A DNA stretch of 64,000 nt from Chloroflexota bacterium (GTDB lineage: Bacteria; Chloroflexota; Anaerolineae; CG2-30-64-16), in contig VGOD01000001.1 of assembly GCA_016876015.1 (NCBI GenBank), forward strand, positions 62,001 through 126,000, in the 5' to 3' direction. Of the stretch, positions 28,181 through 35,693 are shown piece after piece. The position numbers and the translations under genes were made by a program. Position 1 is the first letter of the stretch. The number at the start of each line of letters is the position of its first letter. Below the pieces are notes generated by a model that was not told where the DNA came from, ran no database searches, and saw only the letters and a program-made list of their open reading frames with translations.

Positions 28181-29044
28181 CTACCCCCGGATACCCGTGG
28201 TCGTCACCCCTTCGGTGATATGGCGTTGACCCCAGGCAAAGACCAGCAGCACCGGGATGACCATCACGACCGTCATCGCCATGACGATGTTCCATTCGGG
28301 CGGCCCGAACGCGTTGTTGGATTGGCCGGTGACCGCCAGCGCCAACGTCCAGTTGGCCTTGCGGCTGCCCACGTAGATGAGGGGCCACAGGTAATCGCCC
28401 CAGGCGTGCTGAAACGCGAAGATGCCGACGGTCGCCAGCACGGGCTTGGACAACGGCAAGATGATGCTGCGCCAGATGCCCAGCTCGGATGCGCCGTCCA
28501 CACGCGCCGCATCGAAGAGGTCTTCGGGGATGCCGCGGAAGAACTGGCGATACAGGAAGATGAAGAACGCATCATGTCCCAACAACCGCGGCAGCATCAG
28601 CGGCCAGAAGGTGTTGATCAACCGCGCCTGGTCGAACATCAGATAGAGCGGGATGAGCCGCACGACATAGGGCAGCATCATCGTGCTGAGCACGACCAGA
28701 AACAGCGTGTCGCGACCCGGAAAGCGGATGCGCGCAAAGGCATAGCCGGCCAACGAGCAGGTGACGATGCCGCCAAACAAGGCAGCCCCCACTATCTTCA
28801 GTGAATTGCCCACATAGGAAAACATCGGCATTTCGCGGAAGATGCGGACGTAGTTCCACCAGGCGACTGGGTACGGGATCAACTCGATCTCGCTGAATGC
28901 AACGCGCTCAGGCGTCTTCAGCGAGGTCGAGACCATCCATGCCAGCGGGAACAAAAGGAGCAGCGCGCCGATCGTCAGGATGAGATAGCTGGCCAGCCTG
29001 CCGGTGCTTTGCACAGGAACAGTGTGCCCCCTCTGGTGTGACAT
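28181..29044 (-). CDS. Carbohydrate ABC permease (MalG-like, paralog 2)
   Basis: EDLFDAARVDGASELGIWRSIILPLSKPVLATVGIF; strong similarity to 29153-30010 product. Confidence 0.92.
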   Translation of the reverse strand: MSHQRGHTVPVQSTGRLASYLILTIGALLLLFPLAWMVSTSLKTPERVAFSEIELIPYPVAWWNYVRIFREMPMFSYVGNSLKIVGAALFGGIVTCSLAGYAFARIRFPGRDTLFLVVLSTMMLPYVVRLIPLYLMFDQARLINTFWPLMLPRLLGHDAFFIFLYRQFFRGIPEDLFDAARVDGASELGIWRSIILPLSKPVLATVGIFAFQHAWGDYLWPLIYVGSRKANWTLALAVTGQSNNAFGPPEWNIVMAMTVVMVIPVLLVFAWGQRHITEGVTTTGIRG

Positions 29045-29056
29045 GCGCTCAATCCC

Positions 29057-29160
29057 CGTCTCTGTCTCTCGTCTCTATCTCTCGCCTCTATCTCTCGTCT
29101 CTATCTCTCGTCTCTATCTCTCGCCTCTATCTCTCGTCTCTATCTCTCGCCTCTATCCCC
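29057..29160. repeat. 13-bp tandem repeat, 8 copies (CGTCTCTATCTCT / CGCCTCTATCTCT)
   Basis: Eight contiguous 13-mers counted directly; supplies the stop codon of the 29153 gene. Confidence 0.95.
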
Positions 29161-30010
29161 TGATTCCCGTCATCGTCGTCCCTTCGACAATGTGGCGCTG
29201 ACCCCAGGCGAAGACCAGCAGCACCGGGATGATCATGATCACCGCGTAGGCCATGAGCTGCTGCCAGAGCATCTCCCCCTCCAGCGAGCGCATCCCGTAC
29301 AGCCCCAGCGCCATCGTCCAGTTGATCTTCTTGGCGCCCAGGTAGATGAGCGGGAACAGAAAGTCGTTCCAGGCATACTGGAACGAGAAGATGCCGACCG
29401 TGGCCAGCACCGGTTTGGAGAGCGGCAAGACGATGCGCGCCCAGATGCCGAGCTCTGACGAACCGTCCACGCGCGCCGCGTCGAACAGGTCTTCTGGGAT
29501 GCCGCGGAAGAACTGGCGGTAGAGGAAGATGTAGAACGCATCGTGTCCCAGCACACGCGGGATGATCAACGGCCAGAAGGTGTTGATCATGCCTGCCTGG
29601 TCGAACATGATATAGAGCGGGATGAGGCGCACCACATACGGCAGCATCATCGTGCTAAGCACGATCACGAAGATCACATCGCGGGCCGGGAAGCGGATGC
29701 GTGCAAACGCGAAGCCGGCCAGCGAGCAGGTGACGATCCCGCCAAAAAGCGCCGGAATCAGGATTTTGAGAGTGTTGAGGAAGTAGGTCGGGATCGGATG
29801 CCTCTGGAACAGCTCAGGGTAGTTCCACCACGCGACCGGATCGGGAATCAGTTCGATGGCGGTCAGCGTGACCTTTTCGGCGATCTTGAGCGACGTGGAG
29901 ACGGTCCAGGCCAGCGGGAAAAGCAGCAACAGCGCGCCGGCCGTGAGGATGATGTAGGTCAGCGACACCCTGACGAGTTTGAGCGGATAGGCGGCCATGG
30001 CAGTCATCAT
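29153..30010 (-). CDS. Carbohydrate ABC permease (MalG-like, paralog 1)
   Basis: EDLFDAARVDGSSELGIWARIVLPLSKPVLATVGIF. Confidence 0.92.
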   Translation of the reverse strand: MMTAMAAYPLKLVRVSLTYIILTAGALLLLFPLAWTVSTSLKIAEKVTLTAIELIPDPVAWWNYPELFQRHPIPTYFLNTLKILIPALFGGIVTCSLAGFAFARIRFPARDVIFVIVLSTMMLPYVVRLIPLYIMFDQAGMINTFWPLIIPRVLGHDAFYIFLYRQFFRGIPEDLFDAARVDGSSELGIWARIVLPLSKPVLATVGIFSFQYAWNDFLFPLIYLGAKKINWTMALGLYGMRSLEGEMLWQQLMAYAVIMIIPVLLVFAWGQRHIVEGTTMTGIRG

Positions 30011-30019
30011 CAGGCCTCC

Positions 30020-30994
30020 TCATCGGCCGCCGCCGGTGTAGAACACCCAGCGGTCGGAGGTGCGCACCAAAATGATCGTGAAGATCAAGATGAAGATGAA
30101 GAGGATCAGCGACAATGCGGTCGCATAGCCCATCTTGAAGAAGCGGAACGCGTTGTTGTAGATGTGCACCATGTAGAACAGCCCAGAGTTCAGCGGCCCG
30201 CCGTCGGTTCCGAAAAAGATATAGGCTGGTGTAAACACCTGGAAGCTGCCGATGACGCCCACGACCAGGTTGAAGAAGATCACCGGCGTCATCAGCGGGA
30301 TCGTCAGGTGGATCAGCTTGCGCCAGGCGCCGCCGCCGTCAATCTCCACCGCCTCGTAGAGCTCGCGCGGGATGTCCTGCAAGCCGGCCAGGAAGATGAC
30401 CATCTGCGCGCCGAAACCCCACAGGCTGACGATGATGACCGCCGGCTTCACCCATTCGGGCCGCGAAAGCCAGCGGATCGGTTCGATCCCGACGACGCCG
30501 AGCAGCCGGTTCAGCGCGCCATAGTTGGTGTTCAGGATCCAGAGGAAGATGAGGGACGCGGCGACCGCCGGCACGAGCGACGGGACGTAGAACGCGGTGC
30601 GATAGACGCCCAATCCCCGCACCTTGCTGTTCAGGAGCAGGGCGATTGTGAAGGCGCACAGCAAGCTGAGGGGGACCGCGCCGAGGGCGTAGTAGAGGGT
30701 GTTCCCCGCGCTCTTAAGAAATCGGGGATCGGTGGTGAAGATGGTGGTATAGTTCTCCAGCCCAATCCATTTGGCCCGGCCGAGCGGCCCCACGGAGTAG
30801 TTGGTGGCGCTCAGATACAGATTCAGGATGAACGGGATCACATCGAACCAGAGGAAGGAGAGAAACCAGGGCAGGATGAAGAGGTATCCCACCACATAGC
30901 GGTGGCGGTAGCGAAAACGGGTCAGCCAGGTCACGCGCGGCGACTGGTCGGCGGTTGTAGCTGCGACAGCAGGAGCGAGGTCAGGCATGGTCAA
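30020..30994 (-). CDS. Carbohydrate ABC permease (MalF-like)
   Basis: FILPWFLSFLWFDVIPFILNLYLS; YEAVEIDGGGAWRKLIHLTIPLMTP. Confidence 0.92.
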   Translation of the reverse strand: MTMPDLAPAVAATTADQSPRVTWLTRFRYRHRYVVGYLFILPWFLSFLWFDVIPFILNLYLSATNYSVGPLGRAKWIGLENYTTIFTTDPRFLKSAGNTLYYALGAVPLSLLCAFTIALLLNSKVRGLGVYRTAFYVPSLVPAVAASLIFLWILNTNYGALNRLLGVVGIEPIRWLSRPEWVKPAVIIVSLWGFGAQMVIFLAGLQDIPRELYEAVEIDGGGAWRKLIHLTIPLMTPVIFFNLVVGVIGSFQVFTPAYIFFGTDGGPLNSGLFYMVHIYNNAFRFFKMGYATALSLILFIFILIFTIILVRTSDRWVFYTGGGR

Positions 30995-31030
30995 CTACCT
31001 CCTGTGGTTGATGCGAGCAGGCGATCGGAT

Positions 31031-31059
31031 GTGCCAGGCGCTTGAAAAGCGCCTGGCAC
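31031..31059. terminator. Perfect 13-bp stem hairpin between substrate-binding protein gene and permeases (attenuator candidate)
   Basis: GTGCCAGGCGCTT-gaa-AAGCGCCTGGCAC; no T-tract. Confidence 0.6.
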
Positions 31060-31067
31060 GCGTCTTC

Positions 31068-32501
31068 CTACGCGCCCTTCCAATACTTATCCAGGACAGC
31101 CTGGCCCTTGCTGGCTGCCTCGTCCAGGGCGGCCTTTGGCTTGGCCGTGGCCAACAGCGCCTTCTCCACGGCCTCCTTCATGAACGAACTGATCTCCGTC
31201 TGTACGGGCGTGATCGGCAGGCTCATGTCGGTCTCGAGCGCCTTCAGCACGATGTCCCAGTAGGGGTTGTTCTTCTTGTAGTCCGGGTTGGCGTTGCAAC
31301 TGATCAGCGGCGCTGGCCGGTCTTGGGCGAACAAGAAGGCGCACACCCCCTTGTTGTTGGTGCTCAGGAACTCGACGAACTTGTAGGCCGCGTCCTGCTT
31401 CTCTTTGGCAATAGCCTTCGGAATCACCTGGCCCCAGGCGAAAGCCAGGCCGGTCTCGCCATGATGGGTTGCCTTGGCGTTCTTGCCGTTGTATGGCCGG
31501 AGCGCCACGCCCCAGCCGTTCTGCGGATCCTTGTGCTTGTCGGGTGCCTGTGTCTTCAGGTGGCTGAAAGCCGAGACGTTCACCCACCAGATGCCCAGCC
31601 GGTCTTTGTAGAAACGCCCGTCCGGCGCGGTGTCGTTGTTGCCGGTCCAGAAGTCAATGCAGTTGGACCAGCCGCCATGGTGCTTGTTGGTGAACTCCAC
31701 CAGCCATTCGAGCGTCTCGACTGCCTCAGGTGTGTTGATGGTCAGCGTCCTGGCATCTTCGGTGGCCAGGTTGCCGTTGTTACAGACCAGCCAGTAGATG
31801 AGGGTGGTCGCTCCGGCAGCCGTTCCTCCGACCGGATCCACGCCCATGACTTCGATGGCGTTGCCCTTTTTCTTCAGGACCTTTGCCGCCACATCGTCCA
31901 GTTCCTGCCAGGTCTTGGGCGGCTTTTCGGGGTCGAGGCCGGCGGCCTTGAAGAGCGCCTTGCTGTAGATGTAGAGCGAGCTGTTGCCGCCGCCGGTGGG
32001 CATCGGCATGGTCCACAGCTTGCCGTTCCACCGCTGATTGTTGATTTCCCCAGGGTAGAAGAGCTTGTTCACATCAACCCCGGCCGCCTTGACGTAGTCG
32101 TCAATCGGGATGATCAGCCCTTCTTTGGCGTACTTGTAGGTCTCCACACGGGTGGACATCATGACGGCTGGCGGCGTGCTGGACGCCATGGCGGTCGCCG
32201 CCACCTGGTCACGGTTGTCCCAGGGGGTCTCCTGATTCGTTACCTCGATGTTGGGGTTTGCCGCCATGAAATCGGTGATGACCTGGTCCATCAGCGGCCG
32301 GCGCTGGGCGCCCCACCAGTTCATGAACTCGATCTTGACCTTCTTGGCGGCCGCGGGCGCGGCAGTTGGCGCGGGCGCGCCCGCGGCCGGCGGCTGAGTG
32401 GCGACCGGAGCGGGCTGCGGAGCGCAGGCAGCGAGGGCTGCGGAGCTCGTCGCGATCCCGGCCAGGCGCAGGAAGTCTCTACGGCTGAGCTTGCGGAACA
32501 T
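31068..32501 (-). CDS. ABC transporter substrate-binding protein (sugar)
   Basis: MFRKLSRRDFLRLAGIATSSAALAACAPQPAP; KIEFMNWWGAQRRPLMDQVITDFMAANPNIEV. Confidence 0.92.
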   Translation of the reverse strand: MFRKLSRRDFLRLAGIATSSAALAACAPQPAPVATQPPAAGAPAPTAAPAAAKKVKIEFMNWWGAQRRPLMDQVITDFMAANPNIEVTNQETPWDNRDQVAATAMASSTPPAVMMSTRVETYKYAKEGLIIPIDDYVKAAGVDVNKLFYPGEINNQRWNGKLWTMPMPTGGGNSSLYIYSKALFKAAGLDPEKPPKTWQELDDVAAKVLKKKGNAIEVMGVDPVGGTAAGATTLIYWLVCNNGNLATEDARTLTINTPEAVETLEWLVEFTNKHHGGWSNCIDFWTGNNDTAPDGRFYKDRLGIWWVNVSAFSHLKTQAPDKHKDPQNGWGVALRPYNGKNAKATHHGETGLAFAWGQVIPKAIAKEKQDAAYKFVEFLSTNNKGVCAFLFAQDRPAPLISCNANPDYKKNNPYWDIVLKALETDMSLPITPVQTEISSFMKEAVEKALLATAKPKAALDEAASKGQAVLDKYWKGA

Positions 32502-32612
32502 GATCTTTCTCCTTTCGAGAGTAACAGGGGTTTGACCGAAACCGAAGCCACATTTGATCCATCTGGTAACGCTCATGCGCTGCCCTGCGGTTCACCTCCT
32601 TCCCACTGCCCC

Positions 32613-32645
32613 AGACCTGTCAGGTTTCAGCAACCTGACAGGTCT
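32613..32645. repeat. Perfect 14-bp inverted repeat overlapping the 3' end of the LacI gene
   Basis: AGACCTGTCAGGTT-tcagc-AACCTGACAGGTCT; stop codon at 32627-32629 lies in the loop. Confidence 0.85.
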
Positions 32646-33658
32646 CGCGTCGTGTTGCCCACAACGAGCTGACACGGGAAACGGATCTGTTGCACGGCGT
32701 CCCTGGCTCGCATGCGGTCAACCAGCAGCCGGACGGCCGTCTCGCCCATCAGGTGACGGTTCAGGCACACCACCGTGGGCTTCATGCTGATCGGGAGATC
32801 CGCTTCGCCATCGGTGAGACTGACGACCGACAGATCGTCTGGAATCTTGATGCCCTCCGCAAGGAGCTGTCGCACCGCGTTCACGAAGGTAGCGATTTCG
32901 CTGCACACAAGCGCCGTGATCGCCGATTCTCGCACGGCTTGTAGGAACGCGTCGGGGCGCGCGAGCAGATCGCGATCCCACACGGCCAACTCCGCGCCCG
33001 CAACCTGGCGGAGCGCGTCGCGGCAGCCCTGCAACTTCTCAATCGAGGTCTCGGCGGGCGGCCCCATGCCCAGGAAGGCCAGCCGCCGATGGCCGAGTTC
33101 GATCAGGTGACGCGTGGCCTCGGCGCTGCCCCCGGTGTAGTCGCTGGCGACCCACGCGATCTGCTGGCCGGTCACCTCGCGCCGGCCGATGGACACGAAC
33201 GGATACCCCTCTTCGGCCAGCATCCGCAGCTCCTCGCGATTGGTCTGGCTGCCCAACACGATCGCGCCATCGGCCCGGCGCAACTGGTTCACGCCATCGC
33301 AGTAGATCGTCCTGGGCTGGCAGCCGCGGCTGCGGGTGAAGAGCAGGAGATCGTAATCCTGCTTGCTGGCTTCACGCTCGATTCCCAACAGGTATGGGAA
33401 AAAGAAGTTCTCTCGTTCGTATGGAAAGCGCGCCTCATATGCAAAGACGCCAATCAAGCGGCTGGCGCCGCCTGCCAGCATTTGCGCGACAGGATTCGGC
33501 ACATAACCGAGCTGCCGCACCGTGTCCATGACGCGGGCGCGCGTCTCCTCGCTGATCGGCACATTGCCGCTGCGCTTGTTCAGCACCATCGAGACGGTGC
33601 CGGATGAGACCCCGGCCAGGCGGGCGACATCGGCCAGGGTAGGGCGTGCACGTGGCAT
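32627..33658 (-). CDS. LacI family transcriptional regulator
   Basis: PTLADVARLAGVSSGTVSMVLNKRSGNVPISEETR HTH. Confidence 0.95.
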   Translation of the reverse strand: MPRARPTLADVARLAGVSSGTVSMVLNKRSGNVPISEETRARVMDTVRQLGYVPNPVAQMLAGGASRLIGVFAYEARFPYERENFFFPYLLGIEREASKQDYDLLLFTRSRGCQPRTIYCDGVNQLRRADGAIVLGSQTNREELRMLAEEGYPFVSIGRREVTGQQIAWVASDYTGGSAEATRHLIELGHRRLAFLGMGPPAETSIEKLQGCRDALRQVAGAELAVWDRDLLARPDAFLQAVRESAITALVCSEIATFVNAVRQLLAEGIKIPDDLSVVSLTDGEADLPISMKPTVVCLNRHLMGETAVRLLVDRMRARDAVQQIRFPCQLVVGNTTRDLSGC

Positions 33659-33902
33659 TGCGATTCGCCTTCCTCCTTTAGCTTGTCATTCGGGCGCCCT
33701 TTGCGAAGCAAGCTGCAGGATCTGGAAGAGATTGCTTCGGCCAAAGGATGGACCTGTCTGGAACCTCTCGATGCTGACGGTCTTGAGCCTTTAGGCGGTC
33801 TGGCGCTCGATCTACCAGACCGGCTAAAGCCCCGAATCCAGTCCCTCGCAAGTTCTTCTCAGGGCGCATTCCGCCCGCGGCATCGGGAACTCGCAATGAC
33901 TG

Positions 33903-35261
33903 TTACCGTCGCGTCATCTGCCGGCTGAGCTGCGTCTGCGGCAGATACGCGCCCTGCTCGCGCAGCGCCTCGACCAGCGCGGCCGTGTCCAGGTCGCCCG
34001 CGGGCTGCCCGGTGCGCATGGCCTGCGTCGCGGCGGTCCCGACCGCCTGGCCCATCATCGCGGCCGCGGGCTGGACGCGGATCGAGCCATGCACCGGCAC
34101 ATCGCTGGAGTTACAGCGGCCCGCCACCCACAGGTTGTCCCAACCGGCCGGGACCAGGATGCTGTAGGGGATGCCGAAAAACTCCCCTTCGCCCAGCCGA
34201 TACTTGTCTTTTTCCAGTAAGAATCGCTCGTATTCCTCGTGCGAGGTGTTATGGACGTGGATGTCCACGAACTTGTTGAAAACGCCGATCTGGTCGGGGA
34301 ATTGACGGCGGGCCATGTAATCGTCGAGGGTCAGTTCGTACTCGCCCACAATGCGCCGCGACTCGCGCACACCCAGAAGGGACGCGGTGGTCACGTGCTC
34401 GATCTTCTCGCAGCCCGGCATGTATTTGCGGTAGAAGGCGGTATACTCCGCGGCCAGCTTGCGGCCCAGGATCATCGCGTCGGTCAGATCCTTGCCGCGC
34501 AGAGCGTTCACGCCGAAGATGTGCCCGGCGTTCAGATAGCCGACCTGGTCGCCGGCCTTCCACATGCCGGGCAGATGGCGGTCGGGCTGGGTGAACATCC
34601 CGTCGGCGATGGCTTTTTCGAGTAACTCCTGCTCATTCTTGAACTTGTCGGGGTGGCGCTTCTCCGCCCGCTCCCAGTCAATCCCCGCGTAGAGTGAGCA
34701 AAGGGTGGGCGGCATGGCGGCCGGCGTGTCGCGGCCTGGCTCGCGACACGCTGCACCGCACAAATCGGCCAGCACCGCGTCGCCGGTCGCATCCACGAAG
34801 GTCTTGGCCGCCACGAAGCGATAGCCCTCGATGTTCTGGATCACGACGCCGTTGACATGGCGCGCTGCTGCGTTCGCGTCCGCATCAATCACCCGCGTGA
34901 AGAGGCGGATTTCGACAGGGGCAGCCAGCGCCATCTCATCCAGCAGCAGCTTGAGACCCTCGGCGTTGAATGGCGTCCAGCGGTGATAGAACTTACGCCA
35001 GTAATCGGGCGTCACACCGGCCGGGATGAACCCGCGCGCCCACATCGTCTCGACCAGTTCGGCCATGAAGCCGCCGACGATCATCCGCTCGCCATTCGCC
35101 ATCGGGTCGAAGGCCGTCACCAGCCCAGAAGTCGCCATGCCGCCCAGACAACCCATCGCCTCAACGAGCAGCACCCGTGCGCCCAGTCGGCCGGCGCAGA
35201 CCGCCGCGGCGCAACCGGCCGGCCCCGCGCCGGCCACCACCAGGTCATAAGGTTCTTCCAT
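33903..35261 (-). CDS. FAD-dependent oxidoreductase (PF12831-type)
   Basis: YDLVVAGAGPAGCAAAVCAGRLGARVLLVEAMGCLGGMATSGLV; alternative start at 35294. Confidence 0.9.
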   Translation of the reverse strand: MEEPYDLVVAGAGPAGCAAAVCAGRLGARVLLVEAMGCLGGMATSGLVTAFDPMANGERMIVGGFMAELVETMWARGFIPAGVTPDYWRKFYHRWTPFNAEGLKLLLDEMALAAPVEIRLFTRVIDADANAAARHVNGVVIQNIEGYRFVAAKTFVDATGDAVLADLCGAACREPGRDTPAAMPPTLCSLYAGIDWERAEKRHPDKFKNEQELLEKAIADGMFTQPDRHLPGMWKAGDQVGYLNAGHIFGVNALRGKDLTDAMILGRKLAAEYTAFYRKYMPGCEKIEHVTTASLLGVRESRRIVGEYELTLDDYMARRQFPDQIGVFNKFVDIHVHNTSHEEYERFLLEKDKYRLGEGEFFGIPYSILVPAGWDNLWVAGRCNSSDVPVHGSIRVQPAAAMMGQAVGTAATQAMRTGQPAGDLDTAALVEALREQGAYLPQTQLSRQMTRR

Positions 35262-35356
35262 GAGGATTTCGCGTTGCAGCGAATAGGTGGGCATGGCGCT
35301 CCTCGTTCTGGATTGTTGAGATGATCGCGGGTCATGAAGTACTAAAGCGCATTAGC

Positions 35357-35368
35357 TGAAGCGCTTCA
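35357..35368. promoter_or_regulatory. LacI-family operator candidate TGAAGCGCTTCA
   Basis: Perfect 12-bp palindrome with central CG upstream of the 35294 gene. Confidence 0.5.
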
Positions 35369-35423
35369 ATTGTACGGAGGATCGAGGGATTTGTCAAGTG
35401 CGGCGGGGAGGATGGTGGGGGCC

Positions 35424-35498
35424 GCACGACACGGATGCGGGAGCACGACACGGATGCGGGTACGGATGCCACGGATGACGCGGATGGCGCGGATGGCG
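35424..35498. repeat. Tandem GCACGACACGGATGCGGGA (x2) followed by CGGATGNNN 9-mers
   Basis: 19-mers at 35424-35442 and 35443-35461, then CGGATGCCA CGGATGACG CGGATGGCG CGGATGGCG. Confidence 0.8.
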
Positions 35499-35551
35499 CG
35501 GCAGACAAGGAGGCCGCTGTCAATGGGCAAGCGCTTGTCAAAGAACAACTT

Positions 35552-35611
35552 CCCGCTCTGGCCGGTCTCCGACCGAGCCTCCCCGCTCTGGCCGGTCTCC
35601 GACCGAGCCAG
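35552..35611. repeat. 30-bp tandem duplication CCCGCTCTGGCCGGTCTCCGACCGAGCC
   Basis: Two copies at period 30, 35552-35581 and 35582-35611. Confidence 0.85.
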
Positions 35612-35693
35612 CTCGGTAACTTGTTTCTTGACGCGTCCTAAGCGACCAGCGCATAGACCCAGAGATCTCGCGACGCGTCTGCCTGACCTCCGA

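Noticed and set aside
29057-29160. Possible CRISPR or iteron array
   Set aside because: Contiguous 13-mers with no spacers; no replication gene nearby.
29543-31045. 500-aa plus-strand ORF rich in D/E/Q/H/R
   Set aside because: Antisense shadow of two ABC permeases.
30987-32672. 561-aa plus-strand ORF
   Set aside because: Antisense of an SBP with Tat-type signal; low-quality composition.
35435-35641. 68-aa MREHDTDAGTDATDDADGADGAADKEA ORF
   Set aside because: Translation of a CGGATG tandem repeat; no independent coding evidence.
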